DNA from: Dehalococcoidia bacterium
Lineage (GTDB): Bacteria > Chloroflexota > Dehalococcoidia > Tepidiformales > Tepidiformaceae
Direction: 5' to 3'
DNA: 64,000 nucleotides
Assembly: GCA_020850615.1 (NCBI GenBank)
Contig: JADZEI010000022.1
Location: forward strand, 23,578-87,577
Positions 55,134 to 64,000 of the stretch are shown in pieces (position 1 is the stretch's first letter; the number at the start of each line of letters is the position of its first letter). The translations under genes were made by a program, and so were the position numbers. The notes beneath the pieces were generated by a model, which saw only the letters and a list, made by a program, of their open reading frames with translations, made no database searches and had not been told where the DNA came from.

Positions 55134-57680
55134 CTATCCCTTCGCGGCGAATTCGCGGCAGCGGATGGCGCGATCGAGCTCGTCGATGGCCTCGCGGAGC
55201 ATGCGGGCGAGCGTCGGGTCGGCATCACCGGCGTCCGCGAGCAGCCGCTGCGACCGCTCCAGCGTGTCGCGCTCGACCCGGTAGGCGGGGTAGAGGCTGG
55301 CGAAGTAGTCGCTGAAGAACTGGTTCTCCTTCGCCTGGAAGATGCCGGCGACTTCGTCGAAGAAGCGGTCGACGAACGGGGCGAGGAGCTCCCGCTGCTT
55401 CGACCAGTTGAACCCGGACATCGCGGCGGTGGTCAGCTTGAGCGTCCCGTAGCCGTCACCGGCGATGCGCTCCCAGGCGGCGAGCTTCGTCGCGAAGTCG
55501 GGCACGGAGGTGTCGCAGCGGAGCTTCGCGCGCTGGCCCCGGTCCGAGGGGTCGTTCGCGACTTCGGTCGCGACGCGCTCGGCGGCACCGTCCAGGTCGT
55601 AGGCCACGAACTTCGCGGCGATGTCCCAGCGCATCTGCTGGTCGACCGTGAAACCGGGCACGGATTCCGCGCCGTCGGCAAGCCGGGCGGCGCGGCGGAC
55701 ATCGCCGGGCGTGACCGCGGCGGCGACGAGCGTGCGGCCCCAGATGATGCGGCCGTCCTCGGTCGTGGCCGCGCGCAGGCCCTGCCAGGCGGTCTCGAAG
55801 AGGCGGTGGCACTCCTCGTCCTTGAGCTCTTCGGGCACGAAGCGGGCGAGGGCGGTGGTGGCCTGCGCGAGGATGGGGTCGAGCAGGCCGGTCTCCGGCT
55901 CGAGCAGCCCCTTGTCGCGGACCATCTCCAGGTAGGCGAGCGACGAGAGCTGCTGGTCCCGGACCATGTTCCAAACGGACGACCAGAGCAGCTGGCGCAG
56001 GAGCACGTCGCCGACGCGGTCGATGTTGGCGCGCACCCAGGCGGCCGACTCCGCGTCCAGCGCGATCTTCGCGTAGGCGTAGTCGCCGTAGTTCGGGAAG
56101 ACGAGGTCCGGTTTCGGTCGGCCGACGGCGGCGGCGAGCTCGGCCTCGGGACCGTCGACCCGGGCGGGGAGCGATTCGATGTCCAGCCGGCCGTCCGTCT
56201 CGCGGATGAGCCCGACTTCGAACGCGTGGGGCCGGATGGTGGGATAGCCGTCCGGGGCCGTCTGCGTGAGCGCGAGCCGGGTGATGCGCTCGCCATCCGC
56301 CTCCCAGGTGACGCCGATCGTGTTCAGCGAGGGCGTTTCGAGCCAGAGCCGCGACCACTCGCCGAGCGACTGACCGCTGCCGGCTTCGAGGGACTCGAGG
56401 AACTGCGCGAGCGTGGCATTTTCGTACTGGTGCACCCGGAAGTACTGGCGCATGCCTTCGCGGAACCCCTCCTCGCCGATGGCGAAGAAGAGCTGCTTCA
56501 GCACGCTCGCGCCCTTGCCGTAGGTGATCCCGTCGAAGTTGAGGAACGTCTCGTCGGTGTCGCCGACCGGGCCGGAGATGGGGTGGGTGGTGACGAGCTG
56601 GTCCTGCCGGTAGGCCCAGTTCTTGATGCTCGCGTTGAAGTCCTGCCAGCCGCTGGTGAAGCGCGTCGCCTTCGTCATCGCCAGGTAGGCCATGAACGTG
56701 GCGAAGCTCTCGTTGAGCCAGAGGTCGTTCCACCAGCGCATGGTGACGAGGTCGCCGAACCACATGTGCGCCATCTCGTGGAGGATCACCTCCGCGCGGC
56801 GGCGGCGCTGGTTGTCCGTCGGCGGGTCGCGATAGATGAAGGCCTCGTTGAAGGTGACGCAGCCGATGTTCTCCATCGCGCCGGAGTTGTTCTCGGGGAC
56901 GAAGAGCTGGTCGTATTTCTTGAACGGGTAGGGGTAATCGAAGAAGGCGCCGAAGAAGTCGAGCCCCTGGCGGGTGATCTCGAACAGCTCGTCCGTGTCG
57001 ATGAAGGGCGAGAGCGACTTCCGGCAGTAGAGGCCGAGCGGGATGCCGCTGTGCTCGGCGCGGTAGACATCGTAAGGGCCGACAACCAGGGCGAAGAGGT
57101 AGGTGCTGAAGCGCGGCGTGCCGGCGAACACATGGCGGGTGCGGCCGCCGGAAACAGGCTCAGACTGCTCTTCGGGGGCGTTGGAGACGACCTGCCAGTT
57201 CGCGGGAGCGGTCACGGCCAGCCGGTAGGTGGCCTTGATGTCCGGCTGGTCGAAGTTCGGGAAGAGGCGGTGGGATTCGAACGGTTCGAACTGCGAGTAG
57301 ATGTACTCCTCGCCGTCCTCCGGGTCGATGAACTGGTGGAAGCCGTCGCCGGTATGGTCGTACTCGTTCTCGTAGCGGATGCGGACGGTGTTGTGCGGCG
57401 CGAGGCTCGCGGCCGGGAGCGTGAGCCGGTAGGCGCTCCAGTCCGGCTCGACCGCGGCGCCGTTTACGGTCAGCTCGTGGATGGTCTTGCCGCGGTGGTT
57501 CAGGAAGATCGACCCCTCGCCGGCCAGGTCGAAGGTGATGGTCACGTCGCCGTGGTAGGTCTCGGCGTTCGCCTGGATGTCGAGGGCGATCTCGTAGCGG
57601 CAGTTGCTGACGCGGGCGGCGCGTTCTTCGGCTTCGAGCTGGGTCAGGACATCGCGGGCGACGGTGGGTGTGGAGGTCAT
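55134..57680 (-). CDS. pepN: Aminopeptidase N (M1 family)
   Basis: An 848-residue zinc peptidase removing N-terminal residues from peptides. The exopeptidase loop GAMEN is at 267-271 and the zinc site HEMAH at 301-305 with Glu324 ('WLNESFATF'), the M1 signature. The C-terminal ERAP1-like helical domain is present. The start is ATG 57680 with AGGAG 6 nt upstream; the longer frame to 57797 is unsupported. A TACGCT element lies at 57712-57717. Confidence 0.93.
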   Translation of the reverse strand: MTSTPTVARDVLTQLEAEERAARVSNCRYEIALDIQANAETYHGDVTITFDLAGEGSIFLNHRGKTIHELTVNGAAVEPDWSAYRLTLPAASLAPHNTVRIRYENEYDHTGDGFHQFIDPEDGEEYIYSQFEPFESHRLFPNFDQPDIKATYRLAVTAPANWQVVSNAPEEQSEPVSGGRTRHVFAGTPRFSTYLFALVVGPYDVYRAEHSGIPLGLYCRKSLSPFIDTDELFEITRQGLDFFGAFFDYPYPFKKYDQLFVPENNSGAMENIGCVTFNEAFIYRDPPTDNQRRRRAEVILHEMAHMWFGDLVTMRWWNDLWLNESFATFMAYLAMTKATRFTSGWQDFNASIKNWAYRQDQLVTTHPISGPVGDTDETFLNFDGITYGKGASVLKQLFFAIGEEGFREGMRQYFRVHQYENATLAQFLESLEAGSGQSLGEWSRLWLETPSLNTIGVTWEADGERITRLALTQTAPDGYPTIRPHAFEVGLIRETDGRLDIESLPARVDGPEAELAAAVGRPKPDLVFPNYGDYAYAKIALDAESAAWVRANIDRVGDVLLRQLLWSSVWNMVRDQQLSSLAYLEMVRDKGLLEPETGLLDPILAQATTALARFVPEELKDEECHRLFETAWQGLRAATTEDGRIIWGRTLVAAAVTPGDVRRAARLADGAESVPGFTVDQQMRWDIAAKFVAYDLDGAAERVATEVANDPSDRGQRAKLRCDTSVPDFATKLAAWERIAGDGYGTLKLTTAAMSGFNWSKQRELLAPFVDRFFDEVAGIFQAKENQFFSDYFASLYPAYRVERDTLERSQRLLADAGDADPTLARMLREAIDELDRAIRCREFAAKG

Positions 57681-57711
57681 GGAGGCTCCTGGGTGGGGCG
57701 TTGGGTGTTCC

Positions 57712-57717
57712 AGCGTA
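57712..57717 (-). promoter_or_regulatory. Candidate -10 of pepN
   Basis: Minus-strand TACGCT lies 31 nt before ATG 57680; the leader carries an AGGAG ribosome binding site. Confidence 0.4.
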
Positions 57718-57770
57718 GCGGAGGCGGCGGCGCTCCGCATGCGTCGATGGCCTGACTTCGTGACGCGCGG

Positions 57771-57776
57771 TACAAT
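57771..57776 (+). promoter_or_regulatory. Candidate -10 of the SnoaL-like gene
   Basis: TACAAT lies 35 nt before ATG 57812, divergent from pepN. No clear ribosome binding site follows. Confidence 0.45.
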
Positions 57777-57811
57777 CTGCCGGATCTTCCCCACCACGGG
57801 TGCCGCCCAGC

Positions 57812-58618
57812 ATGAGCAACCTCGACGACGCCAACGCGCTCCTCACGGCCATCAACTTCGACCGGTTCGCCGAGATCGAAGCGCGCCACGCCCCGGACGT
57901 CCGCTTCCACTCCTTCCGCGGGCCGGACCTGAACAGCAGCGTCGCCGTGCACGACTGGCACCGCACCTTCCTCCGCGATTACGCGGACTGCAGCTACGGC
58001 GAGACCGAGGCAGTGCAGGATGGGGACACGGTTGCCATCCGGGCCACGATCGAGGCGAAGGGGTACGACTATCGGCCGTTCTCCCAGCGCGTGGTCGAAG
58101 TCATGACGTTCGCGGACGGCCTCGTCCAGGAGCGCCGGCTGTACGGCATGCTGAGCGACCTCGAGCTGGACAAGCCTACGAACGCGGCGATGACGGCGGC
58201 CCTCGAGTTCCCCGGCGGGAACGTCAACGACACGCGCAAGGCGGCCACGGGCTTCTTCGACGCGATCCTCGCCGGCGACGCGGAAGCTGCGGGGGCGTTC
58301 CTCGCCGAGAAGGCCGTGGTCATCGACACCGTCTACGGCACCGCGCAGGGGCCGGAGAAGATAGCCGCGCTGTTCGCGGGAATCCCGCGGCCGGCCTTCG
58401 GCACCAACCGCGTCACCCACGTGTTCGCCGGCCCGAAGGACGCCTGCGTCGAGACGAGCTACGACCCGGCGCGGCCGCGCGCGGCGTCCTGGGTGCGGAT
58501 GCTCGAAGGCAAGATCCAGGTGATCGAGACGTACTGGATGCTGCGCGAGATCGGCGTATCGCCGCGCGTCGACCAGGCCCGCGCGCGCGCCCTGCGGCAG
58601 GTCATCCTCCCGATCTAG
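57812..58618 (+). CDS. Tandem SnoaL/NTF2-like protein
   Basis: A 268-residue protein with two NTF2/SnoaL-like cone domains. The first (about 1-115) contains '[20 protein letters not shown]' and the second (about 140-250) contains '[20 protein letters not shown]'. Both have the helix-then-strand order of polyketide-cyclase-like folds, which bind small hydrophobic molecules. No catalytic assignment is possible. The start is ATG 57812 or GTG 57800. It lies 77 nt upstream of ilvC and may share its transcript. Confidence 0.7.
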   Translation: MSNLDDANALLTAINFDRFAEIEARHAPDVRFHSFRGPDLNSSVAVHDWHRTFLRDYADCSYGETEAVQDGDTVAIRATIEAKGYDYRPFSQRVVEVMTFADGLVQERRLYGMLSDLELDKPTNAAMTAALEFPGGNVNDTRKAATGFFDAILAGDAEAAGAFLAEKAVVIDTVYGTAQGPEKIAALFAGIPRPAFGTNRVTHVFAGPKDACVETSYDPARPRAASWVRMLEGKIQVIETYWMLREIGVSPRVDQARARALRQVILPI

Positions 58619-58695
58619 GCCACCCAGCTACCGAAACCACGTCCCGCGCGGCCACGCCTGCGCACCAGGCCGACACCACCTCCAGGAGACTCCCC

Positions 58696-59691
58696 ATGCC
58701 CGCCACCATGTACTACGACGACGACGCCGACCTTTCGCTGCTCAGCGGCCGGAAGATCGCGGTTATCGGCTTCGGCTCGCAGGGCCACGCCCACGCGCTC
58801 AACCTGAAGGACAGCGGCTGCGACGTGATGATCGGGCTCTACCCAGGTTCGAAGTCGTGGGCGGAAGCGGAAGCCCAGGGACTGCGCGTCGCCTCCGTGG
58901 AGCAGGCGGCGAAAGAGTCCGACATCATCATGGTCCTCGCGCCGGACCAGGTGCAGAAAGCGATCTACACCCAGGGCATCGAAGCCAACCTTTCGGAAGG
59001 CAAGATGTTGATGTTCGCGCACGGCTTCAACATCCACTTCCAGCAGATCCAGCCGCCGCCGTTCGTGGACGTGACGATGGTTGCGCCGAAGGGCCCGGGC
59101 CACCTGGTGCGCCGGGTGTACACGGAAGGCGCGGGCGTGCCCTGCCTCGTGGCAGTACACCAGGACGCCAGCGAGGTCGCGAAGCAGGTCGCGCTGGCCT
59201 ACGCGAAGGGCATCGGCGGCACTCGCGCGGGCGTGCTCGATACAACCTTCCGAGAGGAGACGGAGACGGACCTCTTCGGCGAGCAGGTCATCCTCTGCGG
59301 CGGCCTGTCCTCGATGATCAAGGCGGCGTTCGAGACGCTGGTCGAAGCCGGCTACCAGCCGGAGAGCGCGTTCTTCGAGACGATGCACGAGCTCAAGCTG
59401 ATCGTGGACCTGATCTACGAGGGCGGCCTCCAGCGCATGCGCTACTCGATCAGCGACACGGCGGAGTACGGCGATTACACCCGCGGCCCCCGCATCATCA
59501 CCGACCAGACCAAGGCCGAGATGAAGAAGGTCCTCGGGGAGATCCAGCGCGGTGAGTTCGCGCGGGAGTTCATCCTCGAGAATATGGCGGGGCGGCCGAA
59601 GTTCCTCGCGACGCGGCGGCTGGAGGCGGAGCACCCGGTGGAGCAGGTCGGCGCAGAGATGCGCGCGATGATGGCCTGGCTCAAGAAGTAG
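58696..59691 (+). CDS. ilvC: Ketol-acid reductoisomerase
   Basis: A 331-residue NADPH enzyme converting acetolactate or acetohydroxybutyrate to dihydroxy acids in branched-chain amino-acid synthesis. '[20 protein letters not shown]' is the cofactor loop, '[19 protein letters not shown]' holds the Mg2+ ligands Asp and Glu, and '[18 protein letters not shown]' follows. The size is the short class I form. AGGAG lies 7 nt before ATG 58696. No ilvB, ilvN or leu genes are adjacent. Confidence 0.95.
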   Translation: MPATMYYDDDADLSLLSGRKIAVIGFGSQGHAHALNLKDSGCDVMIGLYPGSKSWAEAEAQGLRVASVEQAAKESDIIMVLAPDQVQKAIYTQGIEANLSEGKMLMFAHGFNIHFQQIQPPPFVDVTMVAPKGPGHLVRRVYTEGAGVPCLVAVHQDASEVAKQVALAYAKGIGGTRAGVLDTTFREETETDLFGEQVILCGGLSSMIKAAFETLVEAGYQPESAFFETMHELKLIVDLIYEGGLQRMRYSISDTAEYGDYTRGPRIITDQTKAEMKKVLGEIQRGEFAREFILENMAGRPKFLATRRLEAEHPVEQVGAEMRAMMAWLKK

Positions 59692-59695
59692 CGAC

Positions 59696-60109
59696 GTGAG
59701 GGGCGAGCCGGCACAGGTCATCTGTCTCGTCACGCCCTCCCGTCACTTGCTGAGGGGATCGCAGGCGATTCGCAGGGAACTGGTACTCGTGCGCGAGCCG
59801 GGTGACTCCCAGCCGGAGCTGCCGTTCGGCCCTATCGCCTCCGGTGAGCGGCCCGAGGCGGCCGGCGCGCGCATCCTCAACGAGTCAACGCATCGCAGCT
59901 ACCGGCTGATCGCCCGGCTGCCCGACCTCGGCTTCGAAGGCCTACCCACTGCCGTTGTCCACTTCGAAGCACCGAGGAACGCGATCGACTGGATGCAGGT
60001 GTCGAGCCCTCCGGTGCGCTGGCACTTCGTCCCGGCCACGGACGTGCCGCCCCGGTTCGCGCTGTTGATGGCGGCGCTCGAATCGGCCTGGAGCCGTCGC
60101 GTCCCATAG
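59696..60109 (+). CDS. Degenerate NUDIX-like protein (second)
   Basis: A 137-residue protein. 'ELVLVREPGDSQPELPFGPI' followed by 'SGERPEAAGARILNESTHR' looks like the strand and NUDIX-box region of a NUDIX protein, with R-I-L-N-E-S in place of R-E-U-x-E-E, so the catalytic glutamates are mostly lost. It begins 4 nt after ilvC with GTG 59696 and no obvious ribosome binding site. A real gene is supported by position and residue use, but the fold call is inference. Function unknown. Confidence 0.5.
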   Translation: MRGEPAQVICLVTPSRHLLRGSQAIRRELVLVREPGDSQPELPFGPIASGERPEAAGARILNESTHRSYRLIARLPDLGFEGLPTAVVHFEAPRNAIDWMQVSSPPVRWHFVPATDVPPRFALLMAALESAWSRRVP

Positions 60110-60144
60110 GCAAGGCCTTCGGGCGTCCATGCCCGGCGCTCGCG

Positions 60145-60156
60145 TAGAATGACGGT
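60145..60156 (+). promoter_or_regulatory. Leaderless promoter of the coiled-coil protein gene
   Basis: TAGAAT at 60145-60150 is 6 nt before ATG 60157, with no ribosome binding site. Confidence 0.55.
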
Positions 60157-60897
60157 ATGGCGTTCAGCGTCGTGGAATTCGAGGACCTGGTACGGCTGCT
60201 CAGGGAGCACCCCGAGTGGCGCGAGCGCCTGCGCCCGCTGATCCTGGGCGAGCGGTGGGAGGCGGTGCCGGACCGGCTCGACCGGATCGAGCAGCTCCTC
60301 GAGGAATCGGTCCGCCGGCAGGCCGCGTTCGAAGAGCGGCAGGCTGCGTTCGAACGCCGCCAGGAGGCATTCGAACGGCGGCAGGAGGCGTTCGAACTGG
60401 AGCTCGCGAAGCTGGTCGTTGTGAGCCAGACCACGGTCGCCCGGCTTGAGCGACTTGAGGGCCGGTTCGGCAACCTCCAGGGGATGGTGCTCGAATCGCG
60501 TTACGTCGACCAGGCGGAGAGCTGGTTCACCACCTGGCTCGACCGCCCGCGGGTGATGTCCATCCAGGCGTTCCCGGAGGTCCTTGCCGCGCGGCGGGAG
60601 GGGACGCTCTCGGAAGCAGACTATCAGCGGTTGCTCATGGTCGACCTCTGGGTACAGGGCGAGGACCCGTCGGACCCCGGCCACGGCGTCACGACAGTGG
60701 TCGCGGAGATATCGGCGACGGTGAACCTCGAAGACGTGACCCGCGCGGACCAGGCCGCGACCATCCTTCGTGCATACGGCCAGAAGGTGCTGCCGCTCGC
60801 GGCAGGCTGGCGCATCACGGACGATGCAGCCGCGCTCGCGGAGCGCCTGGGCGTGACGGTGCATCTCACGCGCCAGCCGAACGACACGATGGTCTGA
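60157..60897 (+). CDS. DUF3782-like coiled-coil protein with nuclease-like C-terminus
   Basis: A 246-residue protein. An N-terminal helical part leads into a strict heptad coiled coil with four tandem seven-residue repeats (RQ-x-AFE-x, residues 54-81). A C-terminal domain includes 'VDLWVQGEDPSDPGHGVTTV' and 'EISATVNLEDVTRADQAATI'. The layout resembles DUF3782-type proteins, some of which are predicted PD-(D/E)XK nucleases; a catalytic triad is not obvious to me. No partner gene is near. Function unknown. Confidence 0.65.
   Translation: MAFSVVEFEDLVRLLREHPEWRERLRPLILGERWEAVPDRLDRIEQLLEESVRRQAAFEERQAAFERRQEAFERRQEAFELELAKLVVVSQTTVARLERLEGRFGNLQGMVLESRYVDQAESWFTTWLDRPRVMSIQAFPEVLAARREGTLSEADYQRLLMVDLWVQGEDPSDPGHGVTTVVAEISATVNLEDVTRADQAATILRAYGQKVLPLAAGWRITDDAAALAERLGVTVHLTRQPNDTMV
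60316..60399 (+). repeat. Four 21-bp tandem repeats encoding a heptad coiled coil
   Basis: Units start at 60316, 60337, 60358 and 60379 and each encodes R-(R/Q)-Q-x-A-F-E-x-type heptads. The copies differ at a few positions only, so recent slippage or expansion is likely. Confidence 0.9.
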
Positions 60898-60947
60898 GTG
60901 CCCGCGGCGGCTATCGCGGGCTGCCGCGCGGCATGGTACGGGTAGTC

Positions 60948-60968
60948 CCGCGGAGCAATGCTCCGCGG
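60948..60968. repeat. Palindrome between the coiled-coil gene and rpoC
   Basis: CCGCGGAGCA-A-TGCTCCGCGG (10-bp arms) lies 51 nt past the coiled-coil gene stop. It could terminate that gene, but no T-run is present. Confidence 0.6.
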
Positions 60969-60997
60969 CTACGGCTTCGCCCACTCGGTGAGAACAA

Positions 60998-61025
60998 CGA
61001 AGGCCCTCCGGGTGGAGGGCCTTCG
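60998..61025. terminator. Terminator after rpoC
   Basis: CGAAGGCCCTCC-GGGT-GGAGGGCCTTCG is a 12-bp stem with a 4-nt loop. On the minus strand, 24 nt past the rpoC stop, it is followed by TTGTTCT, so it best serves rpoC. It may also end the converging gene. Confidence 0.8.
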
Positions 61026-61048
61026 CGTGGGTGCTGTTGCGGGCGAGG

Positions 61049-64000
61049 TTAGTCCTCGTCGTCGTCCGCGGCGACGTCGTCGTCGTCGCTGCCGCCGATC
61101 TGGAAGTCCTCGAGCTCGTCGACGATGCCGGTGCGGCCGCCAATCGTTTCTTCGTCGTCCTCATCGAGGATGACGGCGCTGACGCTGCTGGTGTAGCCGC
61201 GGTCCCGCTCGGCGAGCATGCGCTCGAGCTCCGCTTCCTCTTCGAGGAGGAGGGACTCAGGCAGGTCGAGCTCGGCAATCCGCTCGCGCTTCGGCACTTC
61301 GATGTCGGCGCGAGCAGGGATGAGCTTGCCGATGATGACGTTCTCCTTGAGGCCAAGGAGGCTGTCGGTCTTGCCGTCGACGGCGGCATTCGTGAGGACG
61401 CGGGTGGTCTCCTGGAAGGAGGCCGCCGCAAGCCACGAGTCCGTGTTCAGCGAGGCCTTCGTCACGCCGAGGAGGACGGGCGTGGCCGTTGCCGGCTCGC
61501 CGCCTTCGGCGATGATGAAGTTGTTCTTCTCTTCGAAGGAGCGCCGGTCCTCGAGGTCGCCGGGCAGGAAGCCCGTGTCGCCGGGGTGGTCCACCTTCAC
61601 GCGGCGCAGCATCTGGCGGACGATCACCTCGATGTGCTTGTCGTTGATGTTCACGCCCTGTGACTTGTAGACCTTCTGGACCTCGTCGACCATGTACTTC
61701 CGGACGGCGTCGCGGCCCTGGATCGAGAGGATGTGCTGCGGGTTCTTGGCACCATCGGTGATTTGCGAGCCCGCGGTCACCCACGAGCCGGATTCGACGA
61801 GCAGGCGGGCGGCGGCCGGGATGGGGTACTCGCGCTCTTCGCGCTCTTCGTACACCACCTGGACGCGGTCCTTCAGCACCCGGACGATGCCCGGGATGCG
61901 GGAGAGGACCTGCTCGCTGAGCTCCCGCGTGGCGGAGGCCTCTTCGCCCGTGGGCGCTGCGTAGACGCCGGCGAGGATCGCGCCCGAAGCGACGTGCTCG
62001 CCGTCCTTCACGAGGAGCTCGCCGCCCTTTGGCGTGTCGTACTCCTCGACGAGGGTGTCGACGTTCGTGATGCGGACGACGCGGCGCTCGTTCTCCTGGA
62101 CGACCTCCACGGTGCCGTCGATTTCGCTGATGATCGCCTCGCCCTTGGGGGCGCGGGCTTCGAACAGCTCCTCGACGCGCGGGAGGCCGCTCGTGATGTC
62201 GGTCTGGCTCGCGACGCCACCGGTGTGGAACGTGCGCATCGTCAGCTGCGTGCCCGGTTCGCCGATGGACTGGGCGGCGATGATGCCGACGGCGGTGCGC
62301 TCCTTGACCAGGTGGCCGCGGGCGAGGTCCCGGCCGTAGCAGGGCTTGCAGAGGCCGCGCTCGGCCTCGCACGACATCGGCGTGCGGACAAAGACGCGCG
62401 AGACGCGGAGGGCGTCAACGGTGTCGGCCACCGCCTCACTGATCTCCTCGTTGCGGTCGCAGATGATCTCGCCGTCCTCGGTCTCGATCGGCATGGCGGC
62501 GTAGCGGCCGACGATGCGCTCGCGGAGCGATTCCAGCGCCTCGCTGGATTCGTCCCGCTCGATCCACATGCCGCCGGTCGTGCCGCAGTCCTCTTCGAGG
62601 ATGATGACGTCCTGGGCGACATCGATGAGGCGGCGGGTGAGGTAGCCCGAGTCCGCCGTGCGGAGCGCGGTGTCGGCGAGACCCTTGCGGGCGCCGTGGG
62701 TCGAAATGAAGTACTCGAGAACCGTGAGGCCCTCGCGGAAGGAGCCGCGGATCGGCAGCTCGATGACGCGGCCGTTGGGGTCGGCCATGAGACCGCGCAT
62801 GCCGGCCATCTGGCGGATCTGAGTGATGTTACCCTTCGTGCCCGAGCTGGCCATGTAGTTCAGTGAGCCGTATTCCGGCATTCGCTGCTTGATCGCCTGC
62901 TCGACCTGGCGGGTGGTGTCGCTCCAGATTTCGACCGTGCCCTGGTAGCGCTCGTCCTCGGTGATCAGGCCCATTTCGAACTGCTCGAAGAGTTCGTCGA
63001 CCTTCTCGTCGGCGGTCGCGAGCAGCGCAGCCTTGTTCTTGGGAACCTGGATCTCGTGGATGGCGATGGTGATGCCGCTCCGGGTCGCGTAGTGGAAGCC
63101 CACGTTCTTGATCCGGTCAACAATCTCGGCCGTGGCTTCGCCGCCGAGGATGCGGTAGCAGCTGGCCACGACTTCGCGGAGGTGCGGCCGGTCCATGCCG
63201 TCGTTCTGGAACGGCACGTCGTCGGGCAGGACGTCGTTGAAGAGGATCCGGCCGACGCTGGTCTCGAAGCGCCGCGGGCGCGGGTTGCCGTCCGGGTCGA
63301 GCTCGGGCTCAAGGAGTTCGCCGCCCGACTGGATAGCGCGCGCGGTGCGCACCATGATCGGGGAGCGGAGATCCAGCACGCCCATTTCGAAGGCGAGCTT
63401 GGCCTCTTCGAACGAACCGTAGACACCCTCGGCCGGGCCGCCGTTCGCGGGCTTGTAGGCCCCGCGGCCCTTGAGGTCGAGGTCGGTCATGTAGAAGCAG
63501 CCGAGCACCATGTCGAGCGACGGCGCGACGATCGGGTTGCCGCTGGCGGGCGAGAGCAGGTTCTTCGTCGAAAGGAGGATCTGCTTCGCCTCGGCGACGG
63601 CTTCACGGCTGAGGGGCACGTGCACGGCCATCTGGTCGCCGTCGAAGTCCGCGTTGAAGGCGGAGCAGACGAGCGGGTGGAGCTGGATGGCCGAGCCTTC
63701 GATCAGCACCGGCTGGAACGCCTGGATGCCGAGGCGGTGGAGCGTCGGCGCGCGGTTCAGGAGCACCGGGCGGTCCTTGATCACCTCGTCGAGCACGTCC
63801 CACACCTCGGGGCGGGCGCGTTCGACGATGCGCTTGGCGCTCTTGATGTTGTGGGCGAGGCCCTTGGCCACGAGCGAGTGCATGACGAACGGCTTGAACA
63901 GCTCGAGCGCCATCCGCTTCGGCAGGCCGCACTGGCCGAGCTTGAGCTCGGGACCGACGACGATGACCGAGCGGCCGGAGTAGTCGACGCGCTTGCCGAG
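61049..64000 (-). CDS. rpoC: DNA-directed RNA polymerase beta' subunit (5' end beyond window)
   Basis: 983 residues of the C-terminal portion, running off the right edge in frame. The segment entering the window at 64000 contains '[20 protein letters not shown]', and the catalytic Mg2+ loop '[16 protein letters not shown]' lies shortly after. The second zinc site is visible in '[15 protein letters not shown]' with an upstream Cys. A trigger-loop region follows ('[16 protein letters not shown]'). The protein ends in a very acidic tail ('[12 protein letters not shown]'). It is the transcriptase core together with rpoB, presumably just outside the window. A strong terminator follows. Confidence 0.97.
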   Translation of the reverse strand, partial: LGKRVDYSGRSVIVVGPELKLGQCGLPKRMALELFKPFVMHSLVAKGLAHNIKSAKRIVERARPEVWDVLDEVIKDRPVLLNRAPTLHRLGIQAFQPVLIEGSAIQLHPLVCSAFNADFDGDQMAVHVPLSREAVAEAKQILLSTKNLLSPASGNPIVAPSLDMVLGCFYMTDLDLKGRGAYKPANGGPAEGVYGSFEEAKLAFEMGVLDLRSPIMVRTARAIQSGGELLEPELDPDGNPRPRRFETSVGRILFNDVLPDDVPFQNDGMDRPHLREVVASCYRILGGEATAEIVDRIKNVGFHYATRSGITIAIHEIQVPKNKAALLATADEKVDELFEQFEMGLITEDERYQGTVEIWSDTTRQVEQAIKQRMPEYGSLNYMASSGTKGNITQIRQMAGMRGLMADPNGRVIELPIRGSFREGLTVLEYFISTHGARKGLADTALRTADSGYLTRRLIDVAQDVIILEEDCGTTGGMWIERDESSEALESLRERIVGRYAAMPIETEDGEIICDRNEEISEAVADTVDALRVSRVFVRTPMSCEAERGLCKPCYGRDLARGHLVKERTAVGIIAAQSIGEPGTQLTMRTFHTGGVASQTDITSGLPRVEELFEARAPKGEAIISEIDGTVEVVQENERRVVRITNVDTLVEEYDTPKGGELLVKDGEHVASGAILAGVYAAPTGEEASATRELSEQVLSRIPGIVRVLKDRVQVVYEEREEREYPIPAAARLLVESGSWVTAGSQITDGAKNPQHILSIQGRDAVRKYMVDEVQKVYKSQGVNINDKHIEVIVRQMLRRVKVDHPGDTGFLPGDLEDRRSFEEKNNFIIAEGGEPATATPVLLGVTKASLNTDSWLAAASFQETTRVLTNAAVDGKTDSLLGLKENVIIGKLIPARADIEVPKRERIAELDLPESLLLEEEAELERMLAERDRGYTSSVSAVILDEDDEETIGGRTGIVDELEDFQIGGSDDDDVAADDDED

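Noticed and set aside
55806..57755. Long plus-strand frame opposite pepN
   Set aside because: Antisense shadow; pepN has the full M1 peptidase motif set.

Overview
The window is high-GC bacterial chromosome, roughly 70 % GC by eye. It carries 70 protein-coding genes packed tightly on both strands, often with 1-4 nt stop/start overlaps. I saw no rRNA, tRNA, CRISPR array, insertion sequence or prophage. The gene mix (several acyl-CoA enzymes, LLM flavin oxidoreductases, HemW, CbiMQO, two ECF sigma/anti-sigma pairs, a flagellar operon, rpoC) would suit a high-GC Chloroflexota relative. That placement is inference from gene style, because no 16S gene is present.

Layout, left to right. 1-2.3 kb: end of an LLM oxidoreductase, a response regulator, and a thiolase/OB-fold pair. 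2.4-7.2 kb (minus): a five-gene operon of SirB1-like protein, Crp/Fnr regulator, glycerophosphodiesterase-like protein, HemW and an MFS transporter. 7.2-9.8 kb (minus): a cobalt/nickel uptake operon. 10-12.5 kb (plus): MBL hydrolase, GcvT-like protein and a degenerate NUDIX-like protein. 12.5-15.7 kb (minus): a secreted metalloprotease-like protein, then an ECF sigma factor, zinc-finger anti-sigma and SIMPL lipoprotein operon. 15.7-21.7 kb (plus): two signal peptidases I. The first has about 1,470 extra N-terminal residues, including twelve 37-residue Trp/acidic repeats. This is the most unusual object in the window.

21.8-30.5 kb: pyrE, DinB-like, dihydropteroate-synthase-like, LLM oxidoreductase, a VapBC-type pair, an acyl-CoA-dehydrogenase-fold protein divergent from an SDR, a 54-residue membrane protein, an APH-type kinase and ilvA. 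30.5-42 kb (minus): a zinc-finger protein, a beta-propeller protein, and a twelve-gene flagellar operon (fliF-G-H-I-J, flgB-C, fliE, fliK, flgD, TIGR02530-type gene, flgE). 42-44.2 kb (plus): two hot-dog dehydratases and an SDR. 44.2-45.8 kb: two tandem antitoxins with one RelE/ParE-type toxin, divergent from larE. 45.8-50.2 kb (minus): a second ECF sigma/membrane partner pair, a CoA-transferase and a surface protein. 50.3-53.9 kb: SDR plus acyl-CoA dehydrogenase facing an HpaB-family flavoprotein. 54.2-55.1 kb: a second locus with duplicated antitoxins ahead of one toxin. 55.1-64 kb: aminopeptidase N, SnoaL-like protein, ilvC, a degenerate NUDIX-like protein, a DUF3782-like coiled-coil protein, and rpoC running off the right edge.

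A recurrent signal is a TANNNT hexamer 6-7 nt upstream of the start codon with no Shine-Dalgarno sequence. It occurs in front of at least twelve genes and suggests widespread leaderless transcription. Genes inside operons and those with longer leaders instead carry GGAGG-type ribosome binding sites. The acyl-CoA genes (thiolase, dehydratases, SDRs, dehydrogenases, CoA-transferase) are scattered but together imply catabolism of fatty, steroid-like or aromatic acids.
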